A stretch of 64,000 nucleotides of DNA from positions 32,867,579 to 32,931,578 of the forward strand of contig CM046871.1 in NCBI GenBank assembly GCA_025617745.1. Direction: 5' to 3'. Source of the DNA: Heliocidaris erythrogramma (taxonomy: Eukaryota; Echinodermata; Echinoidea; Camarodonta; Echinometridae). Of the stretch, positions 10,303-21,370 are shown one piece after another; the first letter of the stretch is position 1, and each line of letters opens with the position of its first letter. The position numbers and the translations under genes are program-made. The notes under the pieces were generated by a model. That model did not search any database. It was not told the DNA's origin and saw only the letters and a program-made list of their open reading frames with translations.

Positions 10303-13300
10303 ATAAGAAAAGTGCGCGAAAAGACAGAACATAATAGAAAGTGAGGGAGAAAGAAAGAGAGAGAGAGAAGAAAAGTGCGCGAAAAGATAGAACATAATAG
10401 AAAGTGAGAGAGAGAGTAAGAAAGAGAAAAAGAGAGAGAATAATAATAATTAAACATTTTTATATAGCGCATAACACATAGGCAAAATTGCATGTCTCTA
10501 TGCACTTTAAGAATAGAAAACGAGAAGTACAAGAAAAGGAAAAATGCACTGGGTTCATGTTTCTGACTACTCATAAGTGGTAAAAAATACGTTTTCAAGG
10601 TACTGATGAAGAAGAAAAGTGCGCGAAAAGATAGAACATAATAGAAAGTGAGAGAGAGAAAGAGAAAGAGTAAAGGAGAGAGATGGAGTGATGGGGTGGA
10701 GGAGGCATGGGGCCGGGGAGAAAAGAGTACGTGGGTAGGAGACAGCAAATACAGACATTACGGCACGTTGGGTAAAAAAACACTTGCCTTCATGAGATGA
10801 GAGGACAGGCTTCTCCAAGTAGCTTCCTTTAATCCGAGTGATGACAGTCCATGTATTCTTGGATGGATCATACCTCTCCACATCGTTGAACCGTCTCGCC
10901 CAGCCCATCTTGCCTCCCACCACGTAGATGAAACCGTCGACGACCGCGGCGCCGTGAGAGAAACGAGGCGTGTTCAGACTGGCGACCTGCGACCAGCGGT
11001 TGGTGATGGAGTCGTACCGCCATACGTCTGGCAGGGTTTCAGACATACGATCACCGTGATCTGCCTGTTTGAGTTTGTGGTAAGGTTGATGAAATGAGAA
11101 TGAAGGGTATCAAGAACGCCCTCTCAATGTACTGATAATCAAATCACTTCATTTTTATATAATAATTGTCGTCTACTCGTCTTGTATATTCCACTCTTGT
11201 TATCTAACTACGATGAATTTGATGCGTAGGCCTATGATTAATAAACTTGAATCTGAACTGGCATAGCTACAGGGAGCACATGCCCCCCCCCCCCCCCACT
11301 CTAAAGGCAGAAAATGTTTTAAAGAGAATAGAAAGACAGAGAGAGAGAAAGGGGGAGGAGGGAGAGGGGTAAAGTACGTGAAAAAGACGATCGTACCCCA
11401 CGCAAAGTACCCACCCAAAGTACCCACCCCTGGTCGTTGGCTTTAATTGTTAATTCAAACTGCATCCATCTAATAAGACTGATGACCACCCCCCCCCCCC
11501 CCTTCCCCAATGGTCCAGTGCCCCCTCAATAATGTTGGGCCCGCCTCGCTACGCCACTGACTACATTAATTCGTCATTCGAATGCATTCATACCTGTCCA
11601 GCAATGATGTAGATATCGTTGTCGAGAGCCACGGCGGCAAACCTCCGATTCTTTCCAGGAAACGGTGCAAGGGCATGCCAGGCGGAATCCTTGGGATTGT
11701 AGCACCAGACATCGCGTACCCACTTCTGTCGGTCATCGAAACCACCGACAGTGACCAGGACTTCGGTGGTCATTGAGTACCGTAACTTGAGTCTAGGATC
11801 ATCGATATGGTGGCAGCTAGCACCTCGCTCACGGAGCAGCTGACTCTCACCAATGAGAGCCTGGCAAGCGGCATCTTCCTGTGATGATTCACAATAACTG
11901 ATGAACAGTTAAGCCTTAAATAAACATTTTTTTTTACAATTAGAGGTGCCCACATTGTTGGGATTGGATTTGCGGAAGCGCTTCGAAATATCAAATGTTG
12001 CAAATTATCATTGTACCTTCGGGAATCGAACAATTCTAGAAATTGTGAAATAGGTACATGGATATTTTGAAATGGGGATTTTGAAGTTGCCATTGTACAT
12101 GGTACGGTACAGAAGAAATTAGATGTTAAACAACAACTTCGGGAAGAGAATTTCATGAAATAAGGAAGCGCGGCTTCTCTAATAATTATGCCCGTTGTAC
12201 GAGATGCGTCATTTCGACAGGGTATTACCTACATGTACGCTATACAAGCCTATGAAGGCAATTAGCGCATGCTCCAGTAATTCGAAAAAATGTTTGCACT
12301 TGTTCATCTTAAATTCACGTTTTTGAACGATGTCACTGTCGCATGGCGCTTCTAAGACGGATTCAGTCGCTGACACAGCCCTACGTCAACATAATGACGC
12401 TTCGTGTACAACGGGCATCGATCACGAGTTACCTGTAAGATAGGATTATGTTTGACGTACTCTTCGACGTACTCTGGTTCAATCAATGGTAATCGGACGT
12501 GTCGAAGAACCTTGGGCATCGCTTTCAGTCTTCCTTCGACGTCGTGTTTGAGCCACTGCATGACGGCCTCGAAGACAAGTTCTTCGTTCTTCACAGAAAG
12601 ACGATCGTCGCCGATGAATGATGCGAGTTGGTCAACCGTCATGAGTGGGAACTCGTCGTTGAGCATGATATCCTTCAAGTATGTCAGAATGAAGAGAAAG
12701 GCATGGTCAAAAAGTTGATCGCAGCTGTACAGTTTGGCAAAGTTGATGATTCCAAGGCAGTTTTGGACATCGAGTTGGTCTCTCAAGAACTGACTGCAGG
12801 CGTTGACTGCTGGGACAAGCTGCAGGAAGCTAGCCATTTCCAGCATCTCTTGTGCGTTTTCTTCGTTGATTGCGAGTCGGCAAGTGTAAAGGAAGTCCAG
12901 GAGGATGCTGAAGATATCACTTCGGATGCACTTTAGCTCGACTTGCTCCTCGCGTATTTCTCTCATGCCCGATGTGAACATTGCTCTGAAGTAAGGGCTA
13001 ACTGCCACCATGACCGCCCGGTGACAGGGAAACGCTACTTCCTCAACGTTCAGCACAAGATCTGTAAATCTTTTGCACTTGCGATGTTCGTTCAATACAT
13101 GGAGAACCTCCAGTGGATAGTTATGTTCATGGAAGCTACACTCTGTTCCACTGGACGACACATCGTCTTCTCCTGAAGATAGAATAGACGATGGGACAGC
13201 ACTCAACGAAGACGTCTCACTTCCTGCGTCAAGACAGTACTGTCCAACAAGATAATCACTGCAGGCCAACTCAACCGATGTGTTCAAGAATGCGGACTGA

Positions 13301-14406
13301 CCAAAACTCAGTGAAAGCATCTCCTGTGCATTTTGGAATCCAATTCCCATTTTGGAAGTATACACAAAATCTATGATCTGCTTGACGTAGTCCGCTCGGA
13401 TGTGATCAACGACAAGTTTATTGCTTCTCTTCCTGAGCTTAATGTGTTGTGATTCGAGAAGGTTCATGATTAGCGGACTCCCAGCCGCAATGATGGCTCG
13501 GTGACAGAGAAACTTTTGGTCACCCGAAAGAACCTTCAGGTCGGTCATATCGCCAGCGAGTCGCATGTCATTGAGAATGGACATAAGTTCTAATGCGTGG
13601 TGAGGATGGTGGGTAAGACATCGCCTTGAGGAACCACTCGTGTGACTAGCATCTGAGTTGTCCCAGTTACCTGACAGAAAAGAAATGGGAGGAAACGTAA
13701 ATTGAAGTGTTACTATATTTATTCCTTAATTCAAATTGACAAGGGATGATTGGTATGAAGTTATTTTCAAACAAATAACAATGACAATTCTGATGTTTAC
13801 TTTTGAAACGCGTCAGTTTATAAAAGCCCTCATGTAATATTCTGATTTCGAAGAGATTTTGTAAAATTGTATTGCGTTGTTTACTGAAAACGGAATACAG
13901 AAAATGAATTACAAAAGAAGTCAAGAAAGTTATCTTTAGATGGCTTCTCACCTCCTAGCAATTTTCTCAATGTGAATGATTTGAAGTTCAAACCTACCTC
14001 CTCCACTCTCTAAAGAAACACTCCGGCGAAATCCTGACTTCGGCTTGGCACCTCCTGCTGGGGTAGCTTCTGCTAACGAGTGGCTCTCGGCGGATTCATT
14101 CATCCGCACTTTGCTCATCGCTAATGATACTTCCCCGCTTATGTCCGATTTGTCGTCGGTAGTGATCCCCGAGACAAGGATGCTAGGAACCTCACTTCGG
14201 TCGTACCGTGGCTCATTCCAGTAGGGTTGGAGAGGGTTGGAGAAGTCCAGGCTCTCGTTGGAGGTTTGGGAGAAGAGATGGAGTGACGATTCTCCTTCCT
14301 CCTCCAGGAGCAATGCCATTTGCTCCATCCGCATCATGTCCATCTCGAAGTCACTGATTGGAGGAGGACAAGGAGCCGTGTCCTGCTCAAGCTTTGCCTC
14401 GGCCAT
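8989..14406 (-). CDS. Tandem-BTB Kelch-like protein, complete six-exon gene (887 aa)
   Basis: Six phase-consistent exons run from the ATG at 14406 to the TAG at 8989: 14406-13998, 13670-12433, 11878-11594, 11064-10788, 9965-9744 and 9221-8989 (2664 nt). Domains in order: an acidic and Ser-rich N-terminal tail (1-160), a degenerate BTB (about 166-285), a Ser-rich linker, a canonical BTB (about 317-430, with the CHRAVM and SPYFRAMF motifs), BACK (about 430-545, with INFAKLYSCDQLFDHA) and five or six Kelch blades (about 590-880, with repeated GG and Y..W motifs such as DVWRYDSITNRW). Proteins of this family bind Cullin-3 through BTB-BACK and present substrates for ubiquitination through the Kelch propeller, in the cytosol. 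Typical KLHL proteins have 550-650 residues and one BTB, so the extra BTB and the long tail are unusual. Introns hold MITEs and a LINE tail. The orthologue is not identified. Confidence 0.9.
9439..9720. mobile_element. hAT-like MITE in Kelch intron 5
   Basis: Ends CGGGCGGATCCAGG and CCCGGATCCGCCCTT are flanked by an 8-bp near-duplication, GACTTTAT (9431) and GCCTTTAT (9721). The size and ends agree with the other GGCGGATCC elements. Confidence 0.6.
9744..9965 (-). CDS. Kelch gene exon 5: Kelch blade
   Basis: The exon follows the acceptor TTAATTACAG and encodes KLYVNGYFFRDPDIMHCYDP, then a second strand set. The GG doublets typical of Kelch are partly lost (YVNGYFF, YLVFRGYDN). It ends phase 1 at a GTATTT donor. 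Confidence 0.85.
10225..10650. repeat. GA-rich tandem repeat split by a LINE tail, Kelch intron 4
   Basis: A ~40-bp unit (AAAAGTGCGCGAAAAGA core, then GAACATAATAGAAAGTGAG) occurs at about 10307, 10372 and 10615 among GA repeats. The third copy is separated by the LINE 3' end at 10438-10611. Long Ser/Leu-rich ORFs here are artefacts. Confidence 0.7.
10438..10611 (-). mobile_element. LINE 3' end, Kelch intron 4
   Basis: The sequence is nearly identical to 40377-40570, including TTTTTATATAGCGC and the coding end LPLMSSQKHEPSAFFLFLY. It is the 5'-truncated 3' end of the same LINE, inserted antisense to the plus strand. Confidence 0.65.
10788..11064 (-). CDS. Kelch gene exon 4: Kelch blades 2-3, GC donor
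   Basis: The acceptor CAAACAG before 11064 gives ADHGDRMSETLPDVWRYDS in frame with exon 3. Two Kelch units follow, each with a GG pair and Y..W. The exon ends at a non-canonical GC donor (GAAG|GCAAGT), which matches the known GC-AG intron consensus and leaves the phase 1 needed by exon 5. Confidence 0.85.
11262..11564. mobile_element. GGCGTAGC-type MITE, Kelch intron 3
   Basis: Termini GGCATAGCTACAGGG and CGCTACGCCACTGAC are inverted, with C and G tracts inside. Similar termini occur at 28824-28989, 50664-50816 and 57102-57681. Confidence 0.5.
11594..11878 (-). CDS. Kelch gene exon 3: first Kelch blade
   Basis: This exon is exactly 95 codons, phase 0 at both ends (acceptor TCATCACAG, donor CAG|GTATGA). 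It starts EDAACQALIGESQLLRERG, which joins the end of BACK to the propeller, and contains a full Kelch unit (TTEVLVTVGG...DVWCYNPKDSAWHAL). Confidence 0.9.
12190..12416. mobile_element. MITE (GACGC family) beside the exon 2 splice donor
   Basis: Inverted termini GCCCGTTGTACGAGATGCGT and ACGCTTCGTGTACAACGGGC bound 227 bp. The right end lies only 16 bp inside Kelch intron 2. The internal motif TCGCTGACACAG and the TAATGACGC end are shared with copies near 25.4, 40.9, 52.7 and 53.3 kb. Confidence 0.75.
12433..13670 (-). CDS. Kelch gene exon 2: two BTB domains plus BACK
   Basis: The acceptor is TTTTCTGTCAG before 13670, and the donor CAG|GTAACT lies at 12433/12432. The open frame starts upstream of the apparent Met at 13584, and this upstream part (NWDNSDASHTSG...HHALEL) joins exon 1 in frame. 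The exon holds both BTB domains and the whole BACK domain. Reading through the donor would add 23 unrelated codons ending at 12352, largely inside a MITE, so the true exon ends at 12433. Confidence 0.9.
13998..14406 (-). CDS. Kelch gene exon 1 (start codon exon)
   Basis: This exon opens with ATG at 14406 (MAEAKLEQDTAPCPPP) and ends at a GTAGGT donor, leaving phase 1. It encodes a Met- and Glu-rich, then Ser-rich, disordered tail without a recognised domain. The ATG is chosen because the frame upstream offers no better start before the exon edge. A 5' UTR exon further upstream cannot be excluded. Confidence 0.8.
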
Positions 14407-15134
14407 TATTGTTAGATCTTTCCAATACTGTAAGTATCACAAGCAATAATCCCCTGCCCGATTCAGCATGTTGTTGGCTATTATCTTTGAAAGCGGTTTC
14501 TAAGTGGAATAGTTTATCTGTTGAAAAATATAATGCGCGGGCTCAAGTCCATGGACAGTAGACTAGACCTGATGGAATAAAGAGAACACAATTTTATAAA
14601 CAAAATATATTGATACCATGTTATGCATAAATTATTTTTTTAAAGAAATAATGCAAAGATTTCAGAGATTCATCATTTTACCAAACGACATTTACATTCT
14701 TTGTTTAATAGTTTTAGCAGGTCCGTGTTTATTATTTTAGGATGTTGTTACGTTGCGCCCGACGGATAGATTTCGGCCTGGGTTTTAACTTGTGGTAGTT
14801 TTTGTCTATGATACGTAATGAGCTTAATCCATATGACCATCTTGTTAAAATATTGTGCTTTACACAACATATCCCGCCCTCTCACGATGATTATATGGAA
14901 TGCTTTCACTATTGTGTAGTCATTGTACAGCATGTCAAATGTAATAAAATTTCCCTATTTTTAAATGCTATGCTGTCATTAACAGTTTAGCGATTTAGCG
15001 ATTGTTCTTTACATAGCTATTTTAAGACTCTGATAAGATGTACGGGATCGTATGCAAATAATGCTAACACGTTTGTTGACTAAAGTAAACACCTTTATTT
15101 GAAGTATGCCTACTTCATACGAAGAAGGCCTTAA

Positions 15135-16061
15135 AGTAGAACACTGATGATTTTAAATATTGGCTTAATACTTATTATTGCATAGATGGCATAAATTAAA
15201 CAAGGTTATCCAAATTTAAAGCTTGGAAACATTTGAATTAATGATTATTATCAATTATAAAACGGTAAAATACAGCCCCCGATATAGCAGCTGAAAAGCT
15301 CCTTGAACGCTGCTGAGATGTGTGACGACACAAGAGGGGCGAGTCCTGTCTAAGCAGACGATGTCCCATAACATTATACACATTTTTCAGTGCCTGTTTT
15401 GTCATCTCCTCTTCACTTATTTCTCTTACTTGACTAGCGTCAGTCTTAATGTTAGTCTGTTGCCTCACTCTTAACTTCGTGTATGGTATTATTTTGATGA
15501 AAAATGCAGCGTTAAAAAAATAAAGGAATCAGTCACTTGTAAACAAAATAAGACGCCATTGTATTTTCAGCTGCTTGCACCGCGGCATGTTCGGCGTTTC
15601 AAGAGGGAACGAATACCATCCAGCTATTATTCGCAGGGCTTTTCAATTTGAAAATGGGGTTTATTTCATTGATCATTGACCCTTCTCCTGTGTATTTACA
15701 ATCAAACGGTTTTAGTTATCAGAATCAGTTCACTTTCCCTTTTCGAATGGTGTGAAATAAGGTCATGTTTAAATGTACCAAACTCTTTATAATTTGATAA
15801 ATAATTGCATTGCAATTACGTTCATTCATTATAGGACGTCGTCTGCTTAAGCAGGATCGATCCCTCGTATGACGACATCAAAACATCGCTATATTTCTGG
15901 CGAATCCTCGGATATTCCACATGCTGAGAAGAGCTTTTATTTATGTTGTTTTTATAATCATCATATACGCAGTTGACATAAAACTTATACGATTGCCATC
16001 TGTAAGCTTCCCAATTTCTAGTAATACATTAATTGCCATATTTGTGATTTTCTTGAGTGGT
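15135..16061. mobile_element. ~927-bp dispersed repeat, copy 2, with 25-bp flanking direct repeats
   Basis: The segment matches 6590-7515. It is bounded by identical 25-bp sequences (15110-15134 and 16062-16086, core ACTTCATACGAAGAAGGCC). The two copies sit on either side of the Kelch gene in the same orientation. No transposase is visible. Confidence 0.75.
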
Positions 16062-16089
16062 CTACTTCATACGAAGAAGGCCTTAATTC

Positions 16090-17225
16090 TCCATCCTCGA
16101 CTCCCGCCAATTTAATCGCTTTTGAACACTTATCCGATTCGGAAATCAATATGCTATAATATAAATGTAGATTTTGGTAATTCTGTGAGGTTGGGTCAAT
16201 TTTCTTGTGATATACCAGAAGTGAGAAACTATGTCTTCTATCAACAATAACAATGTCTGCTTAAATTGAGTTCAGCATAAAACGCATAGTCAACTACGCT
16301 AAGAAGTACTCTGTAGCTTCATGGTGAAGCAATATGGTAGACCCAAAGTTTATTGTAATGAAATATAAGTGTAATGTCCATCTTACGATGGTAAAAAAAA
16401 TGCTTATTAAGCAAAGCTTGAAAGAGTACCAACTGAAACAGGAATGATTATGGCAGGGTACTACTATACATATATTGCATAAAAATATCCAAGAGATGAT
16501 TTTTATCTTCAATTCATAACAGATCTCATACTAATCAGCGTTACATGGACATCGTTGCACCAACCTGATGGAATGACCCATTTGCATGTGAATTCCTTTA
16601 GATCGCCATAAAAAAATATCAATACAACTTTTGCAAGGGGTCTAAGGCACTTTCCGCCCCTGTCTATCAATATTTCTGGATACGCCACTAACTACATCTG
16701 CTTTTAAAACGAATTACCCTTTTTCATTATTATCTTTGTATACGCACAGGTAATATATTGTTTGGAGGGGAATTTTTCAAAAGTGATGATTCACAGCATT
16801 TAGATGGCGCCGTAAAAACATTCAAGGCTCCCAATGAACTAAGCATTTACACATCTGCTGAAGTAGGGAAGCGGTGAGGCATGATTGATGTTAGACTGCC
16901 AATTCCAAGAAGAAAGGAAGAGAGCGAGTTCCACATGTGAGTGGCAATTGGATGGAAAGTCTCCGTCTTCATATCCAACAAAGTATGAACATACCCTCTG
17001 CCTCACGTGATATGCGTATGACGCATCCCATACGGTATCTCCTAGATTACACAAGGGGTCCATGCTTACACAGAAATCTTCAGTCGGTGCCAAGAGTTAT
17101 ATCTTGTTCAGCATGGACGTCTTTAGTACTGCACGTAGCTCCTCAAGTAGCTATGTGATCAGAATTTGCGGAATGCAAGCATGACGACTGCACATTTGAT
17201 GATACATACATTCATCCGAAGTACA
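16090..17225. other. Intergenic, no gene recognised
   Basis: One open stretch on the minus strand (17093-16839) shows no known domain and no clear splice context. The rest is AT-rich. Confidence 0.4.
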
Positions 17226-17359
17226 GGGCCCTGTTTCATGAAACTTGTTATCAATAACAACTGCCCAAATTCTATAACAAATTTACTCTCACCAATCAGA
17301 TACGAGGATTTCAGTAGCTTATAACAGTAACTGTGACTTGTTATTGATAACAGGGCCCA
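17226..17359. mobile_element. GGGCCC-MITE copy 1
   Basis: Termini GGGCCCTGTTTCATGAAACT and GATAACAGGGCCCAG are inverted. The core AATCAGATACGAGGATTTCA and GTAGCTTATAACAG is shared with four more copies (30.0, 34.2, 51.5 and 52.9 kb). Confidence 0.75.
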
Positions 17360-17484
17360 GGATGGCGAACTTGGAAATAAGGTTCTACAGCACATTTCTT
17401 CGGCAACAATCGCTCCGCCGTCATTTTCCTGCGTGAACCAAATTAATGAATTCAAGCCAGGGCCAAACACTAACCCTAAACGTA

Positions 17485-17674
17485 CGGGCAGATCCAGGGT
17501 GTTCCCCCCCCCCCCGGCAAGAACAAAAGAGGAGAAATTGCGAGTAAAAACACACCCAAACGCTGATGAACCTTTTTTTTCTTTCTTTCTTTCTTTGTTG
17601 TTTTTTTTGCTAGTCATTTTTTTCCCCCGAATATTGGGGCCCCCTTCTTAAAAAAATCCTGGATCCAGCCCTGC
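17485..17674. mobile_element. GGATCC-family MITE inserted in telomere-like sequence
   Basis: The element is flanked by an exact duplication CTAAACGTA (17476-17484 and 17675-17683), which shows that it inserted into the CCCTAA-rich sequence. Ends are CGGGCAGATCCAGGG and TCCTGGATCCAGCCCTG. Confidence 0.65.
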
Positions 17675-17998
17675 CTAAACGTAACCCTAAAACTAACCTA
17701 AAAGCCAATTGCAACTCTAACCCTAACCCTATGTCTTTGGCGAAGTAAAGCGCAGAACAACTGCAGCTTGAGCGAATGTCAAGTCACCAAAAATAAGCAA
17801 GCATCGGAACCGATATTTCGACAAGAATAAAGACAAAGTGTAAACATAATGTATTTACTTTCGTGATATTTCCACGATATGCGTACACAAACTCGTCACA
17901 CCTTCGTCAGTCCCCACCCAAAAAAAAACAATAACCGCGACAGTTCGCTGTTATTTTTGAAGAAAAAGAGTTGATTGACCTCCTGACTTTGATTTGTA

Positions 17999-19003
17999 CA
18001 CACTAAGAAATTAGGGTTCACTTTAGGGTGCAAATTTTGGCGGAGCACCCGTATATCTACTCGGGTGGAATTTTGCACCTCTACGGGTGCGCTTTGCGGA
18101 AACCGGGGTTCAAAATTGTGTAAGGTTGAATTCTGCACCCTTCGAGCAGAGGTATTAGTCTTACATGAATACCCACACTAGCATTGTTGACACTTATGTC
18201 ACAATATATCATGAAGTATAAGACTTATTATTCAAAAACGTAGAAATGAAATTAATTAGAAAAAGAAATAATAAATCCATTTCGATCAGCTTGTGTCGTA
18301 AATTTGCTTAAATTGAACATCTCCGTAGTGACGTGTTTCAAAAGAGTAATCGCGCAAAGACTAACAGTAACCGGCTTGCAAGTTGACAGCAACCAACGTA
18401 TCGCTACTCGTAGGGATTAAGGCAGGAAAATTTGCATAATTCCCATTTTTAAATTATATGGGGATTTTATCACGGCTCATTTTGATAGTTTCTTTGTAAA
18501 AAAAGTTATTGAAATAAGAATACGTGTTTACATTTGATAATTCAGTCGGGATTATATCATTTTAAGGGAAAGTGCTAGTTTTACTAACAATTACACTGAT
18601 TTGTTATAGGAATAGATAGTAGACTATACACTGCAACTTAAAAGTTGAATAAGTAATCCTAAATGTGAGACTGTAGAAGCCCCCGGGCGTGGCCTGATAG
18701 ATTTCACCGAGGTCCCCTCATGGCGTGTATTGTACTGTCTGTGTTCTATGTGCGTGAAATATGAAATAACCGGCAACTTTAAATGGTCTGCCGCCAAGCT
18801 GTGAAGAGGCGAGAATGGTGATCAATTGTCATCGACGTTGCACCCATTAGGGTGCAGTTATGAACCCAGAGGGTGCAAAAATGCACCCTATATTGGGGTG
18901 CAATTTTGAACCCCATACCGGGGTGCAAATTTTGAACCCCTTGGGGTGCTGCTATTGTACCAACCCCTAGGGGTTCAAATTTGAACCCCTATTTCTTAGT
19001 GTG
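17999..19003. mobile_element. 1-kb TA-flanked DNA element with GGGTGCA subterminal repeats
   Basis: Termini CACACTAAGAAAT and ATTTCTTAGTGTG are perfect inverted repeats, flanked by TA on both sides. Near each end, GGGTGCAAATTTTGAACCCC-like units repeat many times. It has no coding capacity and is probably non-autonomous. Confidence 0.75.
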
Positions 19004-19366
19004 TAGCATTGCATTGCTAAAGCGGAAGAAGTTTGTTGTTGTGCTTTTTCTTGTTTCGTAACTCATATTGTTTCGTATCGTTATGCTCTTTGTATACCTG
19101 GAAATGAAATAAAATGAAAATGCAATCGAATAGAATAAGATAAAATGAATATACAGAAGAAAACATTTAACATTTCAATACCTTGCTTGATATTTCTTCG
19201 TGCCCCCTCCTATTCCCCCGTAGCTGTGCCACTGATTAGAATTGCCAACCGAACAACGAGCCCGACTCTATGACAATTACATTAATAGTCGACTCCAGCC
19301 TACGAGACCGAAAGCCCATGCACTAGACTGACAATGTCGGTCTCATGGGCCTTCAGACAATTATTA

Positions 19367-19664
19367 GGGAGTTTTCGAATGTGTCGACGTGAACGCCGTC
19401 CTAGATCCTCCCAGCGACAATGGACTGCTTTGTGTTAACTGCATACAAAGTAGGTGAAGCATGAAGCTAACAGTGGGTGAAGCGAGGTTCACGTTTTAGA
19501 GAAGACGGCAATACCATGTTTGACGCGTTCTCGATCTGACTAGTGGACGAGGGAGAAGCCAGTAGACGGGTGAGCCAATCTTGAACAGAGCGTGGTCACA
19601 AACAGTCCATTGTTAGCTGGGATGATCTAGGACGGCGTTCACATCGACACATTCGAAAACTCAC
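19367..19664. mobile_element. TA-flanked MITE (TTTTCGAATG family) copy 1
   Basis: Ends GGGAGTTTTCGAATGTGTCG and CGACACATTCGAAAACTCAC are inverted and flanked by TA. The inner part GAACGCCGTCCTAGATC is also inverted. A second copy lies at 53290-53530. Confidence 0.75.
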
Positions 19665-19794
19665 TATTATGATGGCTCACTAGACCGCGACGGGCCATGA
19701 GACCGACCGACCACGCGACACGTTGCTGCGATTTCGGTGTGTTGTAACCGACAGCTGATTTATCACGTTGGTACCAAAGATGCATAGAATACCC

Positions 19795-19857
19795 GAAAAA
19801 ATAATTAAAGTAGTATTAGTAGTTGTTGTAATAATAATAACAGTAATAATGATGATG

Positions 19858-19895
<38 letters not shown>

Positions 19896-20110
19896 GACAA
19901 TGATAATAATAATAATAATAACAATTATAATAGCTATAGGGCCTATACCAACAACACAACAACAATAATGATACAGTGAAATAATAATGATAATAATAAT
20001 AATAATATCAGTAGCAACAAAAAACAACAATAATAATATAGTAAAATGATAATGACAATGATAACTATGATAATATAATAATAGTAATGATAATAACAAT
20101 AACAATAATT
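19795..20110. repeat. (TAA)n microsatellite
   Basis: Long imperfect ATA/TAA array. Ile- and Tyr-rich frames on both strands are artefacts. Confidence 0.9.
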
Positions 20111-21337
20111 AATAAGATGACAACGCAAAAGGCTTCGTAATCTTTCTCTTCTGAAGACGTACATTAGTGGATATGACGAAACTTATCCGAAGTTCTGCAT
20201 CACCTGATAAAAAAGTTTTAATAACAAGTTATACTAAGTTTGATTGATAATGAAACTTAGTTTATTACAGGTAGACACTATAACAATATAAAATCACATG
20301 CTCTATGTCAAGGTAATTTATTTAAACAATGGAGTATGCAATACAATACAATACAATAGAAAATAAAACAACTTACAATACAACACATGATCATAAAAAC
20401 GAAACGTTAATTCGCTATACCTTATCCACTTGAAATCTTACTGCCTCATATTCACCGAAGCGCGCATGGTTGTAGTTGCCAGAAACAAGCAATGTTTCAA
20501 ATGGTGTCCTCTACATTGATAACTGAAATGAATATAAAATTCACCACGATGTTCTGACTTTCTGCATGATCTTCTATCATATAACGTGCGGAAAGCGAGA
20601 TGATGAAGCCGGGAATTATCATCAGTCCACATCTGAGGGATGCATAGCATTGCTGCACATGGCATTCCTTAATTGCTGTCGTAGTTAGATTGCGACATCG
20701 CGAAACAATAATAGTTATGTCACAGGCTATTGGATCTCACTCAAACGTGCACGCCTTTACATGTTGATTATTTGTACTCGCAATATAAAAGTAATACTGG
20801 CAGAGAGGAGAATAACCTTAGGAGAGAGTTCACCCATCTCATGTAAAAGGCGGCATCTAACCAGACGAGATGCGTAGGAATGATGTTGTTATGACTCGTG
20901 ACTGTTGCCAATTTGATGCCTGTTGAGATGGGCTAATGATTATCACTGATCATGACATATTTATATTTGTAGCCGATTTTTTTAGGATTAAAACATGTTC
21001 AGATTTATTTAGACTCTCCCTTTGTTTATTTCATATATCACAAGTACATTTTAATGATGGAAAGAGTTCAATATCTTACACAAACAAAATTACTCACTAA
21101 CCAGACATGTAATGCGGGAAATTGGCAACACATTGGCATCCAGGGAGATCATCATATTTCAACGTCAGGAATCTGGAGGGCCATAACATCGACGATGAGC
21201 AAACAGCGTGCTCCTTGCAGGGAAACCCTGCTTCGTGTATATGATCTCCTGAGAGCTAGAAGGGTGTTAGCTCTATATGAAATGATAGGAGCTATAACGC
21301 CCTTCTGGTACTCAGTAAACGATAAGGGGATGGAAAT

Positions 21338-21340
<3 letters not shown>
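20111..21340. other. Intergenic, no gene recognised
   Basis: A short hairpin (21258-21306, arms AGAAGGGTGTTAGCTC and GAGCTATAACGCCCTTCT) is present. Otherwise I see nothing supportable. Confidence 0.4.

Positions 21341-21370
<30 letters not shown>

Noticed and set aside
10170-10748. 192-aa Ser/Leu/Phe-rich open frame
   Set aside because: Translation of GA repeats and a LINE tail in an intron.
12352-12432. C-terminal 23-plus codons of the long open frame after exon 2
   Set aside because: They lie past a consensus donor and mostly inside a MITE, while splicing to 11878 restores a Kelch propeller in frame.
16839-17093. 84-aa minus-strand open frame as an exon
   Set aside because: No recognisable domain, no convincing splice sites and no neighbours in phase.
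17685-17735. Internal telomere
   Set aside because: Only a few degenerate CCCTAA units within a dispersed repeat also seen at 38310.
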